Source: Sambucus nigra (Eukaryota; Streptophyta; Magnoliopsida; Dipsacales; Adoxaceae). From it: a stretch of 64,000 nt of DNA. Under the pieces are notes generated by a model, which saw only the letters and a program-made list of their open reading frames with translations, was not told the origin of the DNA and searched no databases. The stretch covers positions 4,020,674 through 4,084,673 of the forward strand of contig CASBWL010000040.1 of the NCBI GenBank assembly GCA_949130495.1, written 5' to 3'. This document shows positions 36,196 to 47,861 of the stretch, in pieces. Every line of letters starts with the position of its first letter. Within the stretch, counting starts at the first letter, position 1. The position numbers and the translations under genes are program-made.

Positions 36196-36899
36196 ATTGG
36201 TTATGATTTTGATTCTGATTCTTTCAATTTGGATTATGGTGGCTCTATGCCTTTTTATTTAGGATTCAGTTTCCAAACTATTTTAGGCTTTTTATGCTTT
36301 AAATTTGATATAACAACGTGTGTAGTCTATGGTGTCATATTATATAACAAAGATTGTGTCCTAAGTAAATATTTGTTGTATTCAAAAAATATATTGTCAT
36401 ATTAGATCACATTACCTAGTTGCGTACACGAATACACCCCACTCCCTAGGGGTTGCAATGCTTCACTATCGTTGTATTTATATTTCTTCCAAATAATTTT
36501 CTTATGATGCATTTATATATTTATACAGGTTCAAGATACTTTTCTTATGATGTATTTATATATTTGTTTATTTGTAATTTGTTGTCTTCGTTTACGAGGT
36601 TGGGTGATTTTCACGAGTTCTTGGAAGGCCTCTATAAAAATGGTGAGTTTTAATGTTCGACTACACCGACACCATTGTTAAGGTAACCCGGATGTACCAT
36701 TTTGAGGATTCCAATATATCTTCTTCATAAGACATGATCATAGATGTACGTTTAACACTGTGCTGAAATGCATTGATACTTGAATATTTTTTGTTAAAAA
36801 CATGAATGCGTTGATGCTCGAATGCGACCTAATTCATTTTTGTTTTGTGATTTGTTTTACAGATTTAACAAATATGGTTTTCCTTGCTATGTTCGTTAT

Positions 36900-37140
36900 T
36901 AAGGCGCATATGTTCGGGCATGCCATAGTCACATTACCTCAAAGAAATATGGGACTAAGCAGCTAAAAAAGAACATCAAACAACATCTAAGAACTCATGA
37001 TGCAAATGGGGCTACATTTGAGAGGGTAAAATGGAGCTATAAGGGTTGTCTCCACATATTTTCATCCATTATAGAGACTTTTATGAGGAGAAGCGTTATG
37101 CATATTCCAACAAAGGGCTTGATGCTGAACTGAATAAGTA
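36900..37140 (+). pseudogene. TFIIIA-like zinc-finger fragment
   Basis: The frame around 36948-37075 contains Y-G-T-K-Q-L-K-K-N-I-K-Q-H-L-R-T-H and then E-R-V-K-W-S-Y-K-G-C-L-H-I-F, which resembles part of two C2H2 fingers of plant transcription factor IIIA (5S rRNA gene activation). A tryptophan stands where the first zinc cysteine of the second finger is expected, and the frame is closed by stops on both sides. It lacks the rest of the finger array. Confidence 0.6.
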
Positions 37141-37569
37141 GTTGAGTTATTATTAGTGTTAAAATGTAGATCAAGAAATGTATTGATCATGTTTGTGTTG
37201 GTTTGTTCATATACTGTCCCAAATGCTCTGTATACAAGTAGATTAAAACTTTGTATTGGGTTTGTTTGAACATTTTGAATATTGTACGATTGGTTGTTAC
37301 GCCTTAAGCAGGGTGGGTAGTCGAATATACAAAGGTGACTATGCCCGTTTTTTTAGAATTGACACATTGATGTGAATTCGAGTGATGAATTTAAACTATT
37401 TGAAAAATGTTGGATTATTTTTATTTGTTAAAAAGGGTGGTTAGTCCTATAAACGACGGACATTACTACCATTTTTTTTAAAATTACATTTTATTTTCTT
37501 GGCAAACGAAATTTTTTCCTTCTTGCAATTAAGTATTTTGAAATTGTTTGCCATTTTGCGATTATTAGT

Positions 37570-37615
37570 GTGCCTTTAGGCACGGGCATATATATATATA
37601 TATATATATATATCA
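37570..37615 (+). mobile_element. Helitron 3' hairpin followed by a TA microsatellite
   Basis: GTGCCTTTAGGCAC (37570-37583) and the preceding TTTTGCGATTAT match the Helitron end at 61429 (inverted). Here GGGCATA runs into a TA repeat (to about 37613) before the nearest CTAG at 37616-37619. Confidence 0.6.
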
Positions 37616-38510
37616 CTAGGGGCGGTGCCCCCACTCGGGGGACTTTGTGAGAATGGCCCTCCTATTTTTATATTTCATTGGAATGTTATTTCTCTTATTT
37701 ATTGCATGTGTGTATATTGATAGCCGCTTAAAATTAAGCTGATAAAAGAGTCACATATCGTTTAATTACCTTTTCTTGCAATTTTAATTATTTATTTAAA
37801 CACAAATACTTGGTTACTTGAATTAAAGTTTGTTACATAAATTTACTTTATTCAAATGAGGTTTATTTATATAAACCTTTATCATTTATTTATTTTTTCT
37901 ATTTAGAAATTTAAGCTAAGGGGGAATTAATTTATCCCTTTAATTCTTTGAAAATTACGGTGTATTACAAAATTTCAAGATGCAACATTTTTAATGAGTG
38001 GTGGGGTATTTCTTTTATGTCTTTTTCCTGTAAGCTTTCAATTTTTTGAACATTTTGGATTTAAATTATTTAATTTCAAAATACAACATGTCAACTAAAA
38101 CTGATAGAATTTTTAAAATAATGTTGGGCAAAGTCTATTTTTTATTGAAAAATATATTAAGGTTTGAATTAATAATGTATTAAAGTAAACAAAAACCTAA
38201 AAGAGTTCCCGTTTGACAAATATATCATATGCGAGTATAAAAACAAAGACTTGCATTTCACATAATTTGTTAGGCTCCTCAATATAGGAGTGTAAATAAG
38301 TCGGGCCGAGCCTAAAATATGTACAATATTGACTCATTTATCTCAAAAGGAGGGCTCGAATGGGATTATAATAAAATGAATAAATGCATAAGTCGAGTAC
38401 CTTGGATGTCTTGTACCATTTGGAATGCATATTGGTAGTCGAGATGAAACTCTTTAGCACCCCTTCATATTTTTGTACAACTTCAATAATTCCATGTGCC
38501 CAATAATTTG
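37616..38510 (-). mobile_element. Second Helitron end in opposite orientation and flanking DNA
   Basis: On the minus strand the hairpin CCCCCGAGTGGGGG is followed by CACCGCC and CTAG, then T: a different Helitron 3' end pointing left. Its body would extend right, and nothing coding is visible up to the family C element at 38516. The 5' end was not found. Confidence 0.5.
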
Positions 38511-39472
38511 ACAAATGTGACCACCCGCTCACCCAAATAAGGGGTGGCCATCCCAATAATCCAATATAACAGGAGTCCCGGATGGAATCATTCTCAGCAT
38601 CACAATAAAATATAGAGTATCCAGGATAACCACCCAATATTTCAGAAAACGGGTTGCCAAAAATTTTGTTTTAAAGTTAAAGAAAGAATTTAAACAACCC
38701 AATACTGAAAAGAAAACGGAAACCCCGAGATTTAATATATACTATAATAACAACAAGTATACAGAAAATGGACTGAATATGCTTTCGGTCCACAGTCTCA
38801 TACAATATGATACCACAATTTCAATAATTTATATAATACATTTCATTAAACAATTACAAAGGCTTGGGCCTCACGCTCGAATAAAAGACCTAACCTTCAC
38901 TAGAGTGCAAAAATGAAAGCGGCTATACAATATGACCCGTAATACCCGCAAAGCATCACGGCTCATCAAAGACATCGAGAATGAAAGCCAGACCAGACAT
39001 CCATGCGGCAGAGTACCTGAGCGAATACAAGATGCATGCACAACAAGAAATATGAACGGGTCACGGCCCGGTTCTATATGATTACCAGATGAATAAAAGT
39101 GTGACAATTATGAATGATAAGTCACGATGAAAGAGAAATACAAATCTACCTACAAAAATTAAAACACAAGCTAAACAAGAAAATGAAATGAGTAACATTA
39201 ATCTAACTTCAGCATGTGCACCAATTATCTCATATATCTTTTCCTTAACTGGAAGTATGTATATATAATCACAATATTATGCTCTTTATGGCATTTTTAT
39301 CTCAATTTACCTTTTGTAAAAATACATTCCTTATCAGGAAAATAATCTTTTTCAAATGCTCTTTATGGAATTTATATATGCTCTTTGTGGCACTTCGTTA
39401 TACTCTTTATGGCATATAATCCATAAAGTCCCACTTGATTATGAATAGTTTTATATATATACATATAACGAT

Positions 39473-39757
39473 TCTAAGACCGCCCATCCGGGTTTCCCCA
39501 CTGTGCGCGCCCCTATATGACCATCATCTTCCAGGGCCTTTCATCAAGACAACCTGGGCACCTATAACCCAAAACGTCGAGAAGCGGCCATGTTCCTGCG
39601 GGATAGTCAAGACCACACCCAAAATCTCCTACCCATCACGGAAATATACAACACAAGAGCTCACATGTCCTAGGAATATATCCACCCTGCATTCACTATC
39701 CAGTGGGCTTCACCTCACGCACGAACTTCCCTTATGATGTCATTTAGAGAGGTGTGT
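39473..39757 (-). repeat. ~290-bp shared block, family C left LTR
   Basis: Matches 46424-46713 and, with more changes, family A 2000-2286. Confidence 0.75.
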
Positions 39758-40324
39758 TTAAACCATTTTATTTACCATTTTCAGTTCATTTCCATTTGTA
39801 CATGCATGTTTCGTTTTATTTGAAACCATACTAATTTACATTATTGTAAATAATTCACCTTATTATCCGGAGCCATACGATAAATTATATCGTAACTGCA
39901 ACCTCAAAGGAGCAAATAAACTCTTAATTACCTCCAAACATTTTAGGGTGTTATTATAAAACCCCAATACTATCATACATTAAAGGAATGAATAAAATTC
40001 CAATTTATTCTCCCTACATTCTTTTATGGTGTTATTATAAACCATCAAGATTAACATAACTCAATTGAGCTTCTAAATTCTCCCGAACATAACACTACGA
40101 CTGAGAGTTTAATAATAATCAACTAGAAGAAAAGAATGCCCAAACATCAATAGGCATAACCCCAAAAAAGTCCCCATACGAACTCTTTCTAATGTAGTGA
40201 AATCTCTCAACTCATCTAGGACTCCAATACTCTAAGTTTACTTCATACAAGAAGGTCCCTAAATCCTAAGCCTAAAAAGGAATTGAAATTGAGTTAGGAA
40301 ATTAACTCAAAATTTGCAGCACTA

Positions 40325-40521
40325 CCGAATCGATTCGCCCATGCCGAATCGATTCTGACTGGAAAGTGAATCGATTCGGGCTAGCTGAATCGATTAGGAT
40401 GGGAAGACCTGACTTTCTGTAACTTACCAAATCGATTCGGCCCATCCGAATTGATTCAGACCCTTCAGACCTGGACACTGCCACTATAGCGAATCGATTC
40501 GTCCAGGCCGAATCGATTCGG
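40325..40521. repeat. GAATCGATTC palindrome array, family C left LTR (8 units)
   Basis: Eight units, of which four are exact GAATCGATTC and four differ by one or more bases. The final two units, about 10 bp apart, are represented by a single unit in the right LTR. Confidence 0.9.
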
Positions 40522-41378
40522 TCCTGTGAATTTTCCAAGTTTTGTCTTAAGGGTTATGAACCCTAATTTTGCCAATACTCAAATATCTTCCATATTAAGC
40601 ATACCCAACAACATTTATCTACCCAAAGTCATCCCAACATGATTTATAACTACTATAATCCATAATTTCATCATCAAAGCTAAGATAAGGATTTAATTCC
40701 CATAAATTCAATTTTTTGATCCATAAATGCAAATGCACAACTATCACACAAATTTTTCATCTTAAAACATATATTAGCAAGTAGAAAACTTGCCTTAGAG
40801 TTGAAATTTTAGATTTCATTTGGGTAGAAGCAATTCCAATCTTCAAACTCCAAATCTCTCTTCTTTCTCCATTTTTCTCCCAAGCTCTCTTCTTCTCTCT
40901 CTCTCTATGTTTAAGACATAAAATTAGGAAAAAGAAATAAGGGGCAAGACTTAAAATCGTGCCTTAAGTCTAAAGTCTCCAACTTAAGTAGGTAATACCA
41001 CACTAAAATGACTCCCAACACGCGATTAAGTTAAAACCAGGTAAAAGTGACCGAAACCCAAAAATACAATATGGCACTTATTTTGACTGTCTCGGACGTT
41101 TTGGGACTAACTATGCCCTCTAAATTGGCATCTACAAATTTTACAGTTTAATTCAAGTTCCAGTTTCATTTAACCCTTAATGTCTTTTAAACATATGACA
41201 CCAAAAAACATACAACTGAATGATACTTACTTTCACATGCAGTAAATATGCAACAACCTAGTCAATATTAATTTTTAACTCATTAAATAAATATTTACCC
41301 CGGTTCCAGCATTTTATATAATCACCTTATGCGGTAAGTTAATATAAAATTAGCCTCCTAAGAGTGAGGGTTGTTACA

Positions 41379-41390
41379 TACTCCCCCCTT
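41379..41390 (-). promoter_or_regulatory. Polypurine tract of family C
   Basis: Minus strand AAGGGGGGAGTA abuts the 3' LTR at 41378. Confidence 0.9.
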
Positions 41391-41849
41391 ATGAGGGAAT
41401 TTTTCCCTCAAAATTCAGGCATACCCTCATCATATAAAGGGTATACTATCCTAAACTACCATTCTATCCCCCTTAGCAAACCCCTCATTATTGTGGTGTC
41501 CCATAATGGACTCGGACTAAGGTCGTCACTAACGATCTCTGTCACATTCTTGGTGCTCTGGCATATCAGTAAATATCCCATCACGAACTATTGATCCTAC
41601 CATTTTAAAACGGAAGGAGATACCCACACAACTCGGCGTAAACCACATTACTCCTAAATCGCTTTAATTTACATCCGTCCTCGGGGATACTTACACCAAT
41701 GCTAAAGGATTAACTCTAACACTACTCAACCTCTCATCGAATATGTGTATCCCTTCAAAGAATATGACTGAAAAGCTAAATTCATTAAGGAATGTTCAAA
41801 GACCATTCCAAGTCTAAGGAACACATGATCCGCTGGTTCTATCCACCGA

Positions 41850-42440
41850 GTATGCAAACTACTCAACCGGCCACGCTAGGCCACTCACGGTGCCATGCCT
41901 TAGGAAATAATCCACAAGGCCACTCAGAAGCGCAATTAAGGCACAAGAATTTCCATCCATACAAACCACTGCTCCATCAATTATATATCCTAAGGCGCAC
42001 AGCCAAAATATGCCTTTCAGCATTAGGTCAACTTCCTCCATATATCCCTCCACCAAGGGATGGTAAGATATACTCCATTTCCATACAGTTCCCATACCTT
42101 CATGGAAACTTTACCAGACCTTCAACATTAGTATCTAATCTCGGTCCACCCAATAATGGCCGAAGAGCCACAATTTGGTCGAACGATCATAAACTTCCTC
42201 GGAGAAGACTATGACTAGTTCGGTGCCTTGAATTCAATGAAAGCGATAACAAATTTACTTTTCTTCATCCCACCACTACTCTTCTTCACATGGGTAGGTG
42301 AAATGGTCAGTCATAGCCCCTAATGCTATTGCTACAAAGTCTTCCTAGTCATGTTCGTTTCATTTAGCTTTCCATGCCATTACGAATATCTCCAACGGTT
42401 TCTTACTCGACGCATCTACTAGCCCAATCACATTACCTTA
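41850..42440 (-). pseudogene. Ty3/gypsy integrase remnant
   Basis: Reading leftwards, the minus strand shows the integrase core order: a segment ending E-D-F-V then M-T-D-H-F-T aligned with the first catalytic region; about 65 codons later V-D-R-D with a stop two codons on; then G-M-G-T, S-I-S-Y-H-P and L-V-E-G-Y-M-E-E, matching the A-Y-H-P-Q-T-D-G-Q-x-E region that holds the third acidic residue. Several in-frame stops and substitutions show it is dead. Integrase would insert the cDNA into chromosomes. Open frame 41859-42095 is the best-preserved piece. Confidence 0.72.
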
Positions 42441-42996
42441 GAGACTGAGAAAAATCCAATCAATAGCCCGTCATGGACTTCGTATACCAACTCAATTTCT
42501 CCCACGATATACTGCAACAACTTGTTGCTCACGAGAAAAAATAAATTTCCTGCCCAGGAAGTAGTGCCTCCAACACTTTAAGGGGAGTGCTACCGCAATG
42601 AATTCTAAATCAAGCGTGGAATAATACTTCCCACAAGTTTAAGCTTTTGAGATGCTGAGACAACGGGTTCATGCTCCAGTATTATTACCTCCCATTCCTG
42701 GCAGAGACTTATTCCTTAAGTTCACCCTCGAGCTTGACCAAATGGGCTCAGGAGCGAAAATCAACTCATCTTTTTAACTCCCCGAAGTTAAGTTATTAGC
42801 GTAACACTCTATCTAAGAAAGGATTCATCTCCTTCGGCCTAACCTTCCAAATCTCTCGAGATTCCATACTTCTCGTTCCTAGGGACCTAATCCACCTTAG
42901 AGTTGACCCACGAACTATTTGTGATCAACTCTCTATAGCCTTCCTAAGTAAACGTCCCCTACCTTAAAGGCCTTACCTACTAATAATCCTAAAGTT

Positions 42997-42998
<2 letters not shown>

Positions 42999-43090
<92 letters not shown>
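42999..43090. repeat. (TA)46 microsatellite
   Basis: An uninterrupted alternating AT run of about 92 bases inside the family C interior. Confidence 0.97.
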
Positions 43091-43092
<2 letters not shown>

Positions 43093-43174
43093 TATCTAGG
43101 TAATAGACGTACAATACTAAATGTATCCCTAGTGCCCAAGACCTTTCTCAACTCCCGACATTCGCTCGGTTTCA

Positions 43175-44078
43175 TGCGTGGGATGTCTCGCCGAAGCGAA
43201 ATCCAAATAAGGAACCCTCCCGTTACACTACTAACTCGCATCGTCGGTCATCCGGATATGACGATCTAAAACACATGATCGGGACCGGTAAAATTCTAAT
43301 TTATAACCATACTAACAAGATTTTACTTACATGTTTTGCCATTCAAATAATCAAAGATTTTAACTTATCAGAGAATTACTTTTTGTAAAGTCTTACAAAC
43401 ATGTATCCCATTATATTACCATGGCCTTCTTATCAAGGCATAATCCAGAAGTCTCAAGTTGACTTCATATCTCAGTCTCCCTCACATCAATCAGGGGAGA
43501 GAAATATATATAGCGCCTCTATCTCACACTTTAATAGCCCTTCATCACTCAACTACGTGATTCTCGGTTAAACCTTCAACCCAACGTCTAATAACAAAAT
43601 AAAATAAAGAGAAAAGTATAGCATCTCTCCACTCACAACGTCGTTAAGTGTTCATGTGGTGGAGTGTATCGCAAAGAGAAATCCAAACAAGGAACCCCTC
43701 CGACGCATGCCTACTTAACTTGTTGGTCATGGAGATAAAGAGTAACAAGCACAAACAAGGCAAATAAGCAATCAAACACTCACGCAAGGTAACTAAATAA
43801 ATAACAAAAATCTCCTACCTACCTCGATCCACCTCTATAAAGCCTCAACCTATATCCATGAGAAAAATTATAGAATGACTAGCTCCATTCTGAAACTAGA
43901 AGTAGGATAGCCTTGTAATCTATTGGTTTGCTATCACCCCAAACAAATCCAAAATATCTCTACCCGCATATTATACATAAATTAAGAGAAAAGAAAAATA
44001 ACATCTCTCCACTCCCAACATCGTTAACGTTCACGCGCGGAGCATCCCACAAAAGCGGAATCCAAACAAGGAACCCCT
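43175..44078 (-). repeat. Dispersed ~40-bp motif, three copies in family C interior
   Basis: Copies at about 43175-43215, 43656-43697 and 44034-44078, the last most diverged. Each is followed by GGAACCCTCC or GGAACCCCTCC. Confidence 0.7.
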
Positions 44079-45454
44079 CCTATGCATTACTACTTAACCT
44101 TGTTGGTCGTGGAGATAAGTCATAGCAACCACATACAATGCAAACAAACAGGAAGACACTCAAACCAAGTACACATAATGCAAGTAGCAAAAGTGACACG
44201 TATACATTTAAAATATCATCACTCGCTTCATAACGAGTGAGGAAAACATAAAACTTCCCTACTACGGAAGTCATATAATTACCCTTCCATAATAGCATCA
44301 ATACTACTACGAGCTCAATATACACACCCGAATCTATAGTAGATACAATACTACTTAAATCTTATCCTAAGGAATACACCACCCACTAATAAGGTGGAAT
44401 TCCCGCCAACATCTTATGCCAATCACTCCGGGTCCATACCAATAGTTCTCAGACTCCATATTCGAGTCCTATATGAACTAACATTACTTTCGTCAACTTC
44501 CCAACTAGGCACTTTATCTTTGCCTTTGTTCTCCAATTCAACAGGATCAAGATGAGTGGTTCTACATTCCACGTCATAGCCACTGTTCCACCCCTAACTG
44601 CCAAACAATTGATCCACGTAGCCCCTCTTACTTTCTCAGTAAAAGAGAACACGCTACCGGCCTCCTCTTCCTTAGTTCAATGAAACCTCCCCAGGTGGAT
44701 GTCCACCAATTTCATGATCTCTGCTCCCTCAAAAGTGTTAACGACACTTATTCCGGAGCCTATCAATTCATTGAAGGGCTCCCCCTTATACGGACCTTTC
44801 TTTAGTGTACGATCTCCCTAATCACACAACTCTTTATTCACATGTCGGCCTCTGACCGAACCCCGCGTGAACGTTTCAGGATCTACCTTCTCCTCCTTCC
44901 AGTTATCCCAGAGAAACTTACTATCGAAAGTATCCACTAGGTTTCTCCATGGGCAAAACTTCCTGCGCCCACGAATATGGTGACTACTTCTCACCGTTCA
45001 ACACTACTCCTACGGGTGAAGGATTCTCCTCCATCCTACTTCAACAAGTGACCTTATCATGGGCTCTATTCAACTTCAATGTAACTTCGCTTGGAATCAC
45101 AAGCTTAGTACCACTTTCTACTTCTAGCGGTACTTGGGAAAACTACATCCACTGAAATTAGTAGTCGCAGTAGCAAAATAAGAAATGCCACAAAAGGAGC
45201 GAGATCCAAATCGGTTCTCATCCTCGACCACAACTTACAGTTCTTAGTAATTCCTTCTCATGACGCCCTTCTTCAATCGACTAACTATTCTCACACGAAC
45301 GCGCAAAATATTCTATAAGTTCTACCTCATGGCAGAAGAACGAGATCTCATAAGATAAATCAATGATCTTAACTCTAAGGATCTATGTCAAATCAAAATA
45401 AACGCTGAAAGCGTAAAGAATTCAAACAGATTCCTAAGGACTCTAGAACTTGAT

Positions 45455-45466
45455 GCTCTGATACCA
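45455..45466 (-). promoter_or_regulatory. tRNA-iMet primer binding site of family C
   Basis: Minus strand TGGTATCAGAGC, two bases inside the 5' LTR, as in family A. Confidence 0.93.
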
Positions 45467-46423
45467 TCTGTGACAACCCGCTGACCAAAATAAGGGGTGG
45501 CCAGCCCAATACTCCAATATAATAGGAATCCCGGATGGAATCATTCTCAGCATCACAATAAAATATAGAGTATCCAGGATAACCACCCAATATTTCAGAA
45601 AACGGGTTGCCAAAAATTTTATTTCAAAGTTAAAGAAAGAATTTAAATAACCCAATACTGAAAAGAAAATGGAAACCCCGAGGTTTAATATATACTATAA
45701 TAACAACAAGTATACAGAAAACGGACCGAATATGTTGTCGGTCCACAGTCTCATACAATATGATACCACAATTTCAATAATTTATATAATACATTTCATT
45801 AAAAAATTACAAAGGCTTGGGCCTCACGCCCGAATAAAAGACCTAACCTTAACTAGAGTGAAAAAATGAAAGCGGCTATACAATATGACCCGTAATACCC
45901 GCAAAGCATCATGGATTATCAAAGACATCGAGAATGAAAGCCAGACCAGGCATCCATGCGACAGAGTACCTAAGCGAATACAAGATGCATGCACAACAAG
46001 AAATATGAACGGGTCAGGTCCCGATTCTATATGATTACCAGATGAATAAAAGTGTGACAATTATGAATGATAAATCACGATGAAAGAGAAATAAAAATCT
46101 ACCTACACAAATTAAAACACAAGCTAAACAGGAAAATGAAATGAGTAACATTAATCTAACTTCAGCATGTGCACCAATTATCTCATATATCTTATCCTTA
46201 ACAGGAAGTATGTATATATAATCACAATCTTATGCTCTTTATGGCATTTTTATCTCAATTTACCTTTTGTAAAAATCCATTCCTTATCAGGAAAGTAATC
46301 ATTTTCAAATGCTCTTTGTGGCATCTATATGTGCTCTTTATGGCACTTCGTTACGCTCTTTATGGCATATAATCCATCAAGTCCCACTTGATTATGAATA
46401 GATATATTTATATACATATAATG

Positions 46424-46713
46424 ATTCTAAGACCGCCCGTTCGGATTTCCCCACTATGTGCGCCCTTAAATGACCTTCATCTTCCAGGGCCTATCATCAA
46501 GACAACCTGGGCACCTATAACGCAAAACGTCGGGAAGCGGCCATGTGCCTGCGGGATAGTCAAGACCACACCCGGAATCTCCTACCCATCGCACAAATAT
46601 ACAACACAAGTGCTCACATGGCCTACGAATATATCCACCCTGCATTTATTAGCAAGGTGGCTTCACCATACGCACGAACTTCCCTTATGATGTCATTTAG
46701 AGAGGTGTGTTTA
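46424..46713 (-). repeat. ~290-bp shared block, family C right LTR
   Basis: Counterpart of 39473-39757. The frame 46543-46776 crosses it and resembles one in family A (2042-2371), reflecting DNA conservation rather than a proven protein. Confidence 0.75.
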
Positions 46714-47277
46714 AACCATTTTATTTACAATTTTCATTTCATTTCCATTTGTACATGCATGTTTCATTTTATTTGAAACCATACTAATTTACATTATTGT
46801 AAATAATTCACCTTATTATCTGGGGCCATACGATAAATTATATCGTAACTACAACCTCAAAGGAGTAAATAAACTCTTAATTACCTCTAAAAATTTTAGG
46901 GTGTTATTTTAAAAACCCAATACTATCATACATCAAAGGAATGAATAAACTTCCAATTTATTCTCCCTACATTATTTTATGGTGTTATTATAAACCATCA
47001 AGATTAACATAGCTCAATTGAGCTTCTAAATTCTCCCGAACATAACACCACGACTCCTAGTTTAATAATAATCAACTAGAAGAAAAGAATGCCCTAACAT
47101 CAATAGGCATCACCCCGGAAAAGTCCCCACATGACCTTTTTCTAATGTAGGGAAATCCCTCAACTCATCTAGGACTCTAATACTCTAAGTTTACTTCATA
47201 TAAGAAGGTCCCTAAATCCTAAGCCTAAAGAGGAATTGAAATTGAGTTAGGAAATTAACTCAAAATTTGCAGCACTA

Positions 47278-47455
47278 CCGAATCGATTCGCCCTTGCCGA
47301 ATCAATTCTGACTGGAAAGTGAATCGATTCGGGCTAGCTGAATCGATTAGGATGGGAAGACCTGACTTTCTGTAATTTACCAAATCGATTCGGCCCATCC
47401 GAATTGATTCGAACCCTTCAGACCTGGACACTACCTCTATAGAGAATCGATTCGG
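47278..47455. repeat. GAATCGATTC palindrome array, family C right LTR (7 units)
   Basis: Seven units, three exact. Compared with 40325-40521 one unit plus spacer is cleanly absent near 47445. Confidence 0.9.
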
Positions 47456-47824
47456 TCCTGCGAATTTCCAAGTTTTGTCTTAAGGCTTATGAACCCTAAT
47501 TTTGCCAATCCTCAAATCTCTTCGATATTAAACATACCCAACAACATTTATCTACCCAAAGTCACCCCAACATGATTTATAACTACTATAAACCATAATT
47601 TCATCATCAAAACTAAGACAAGGATTTAATTCCCATAAATTCCATTTTTTGATCCATAAATGCAAATACACAACTATCACACAAATTATTCATCTTAAAA
47701 CATAGATTAGCAAGTAGAAAACTTGCCTTAGAGTTGAAATTTCAGATTTCTTTTAGGTAGAAGCAATTCCAATCTTCAAACTCCAAATCTCTCTTCTTTC
47801 TCCATTTTTCTCCCAAGCTCTCTT

Positions 47825-47861
<37 letters not shown>

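Larger units (their letters stand above)
30834..37569 (+). mobile_element. Probable gene-fragment-bearing Helitron body
   Basis: The interval between the Helitron end at 30833 and the next same-family end at 37570-37619 holds scraps of at least three unrelated coding sequences on the plus strand (LINE-type RNase H, phosphofructokinase, TFIIIA) separated by AT-rich and intron-like DNA. Such mosaics are typical of Helitron capture. The left boundary is not proven; the sequence right after 30833 (TATATAATAAAGTAGA) could be a 5' end. Spans 30834-31695, 32260-33540 and 33625-34938 show nothing else supportable beyond low-complexity TTG/TTC runs near 31370-31560. Confidence 0.45.
38516..41378 (-). 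repeat. Family C 3' LTR (left copy)
   Basis: Begins TGTGACCACCCGC (plus reading), ends GGGTTGTTACA. Shared block 39473-39757, palindrome array 40325-40521, inverted repeat 40777-40793, GA/CT-rich leader 40855-40915. Confidence 0.93.
41391..45454 (-). other. Interior of family C element, decayed
   Basis: About 4.1 kb with no intact frame. Besides the integrase remnant at 41850-42440 it holds three diverged dispersed-motif copies (43175-44078) and a long TA microsatellite. Gag, protease and RT could not be recognised by eye. Modest antisense and sense frames (41792-42214 plus, 44080-44325 minus) are not convincing genes. Confidence 0.65.

Noticed and set aside
41792..42214. 140-codon plus-strand frame in the family C interior
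   Set aside because: It is antisense to the decayed integrase, whose conserved order is visible on the minus strand; the plus-strand product resembles nothing.
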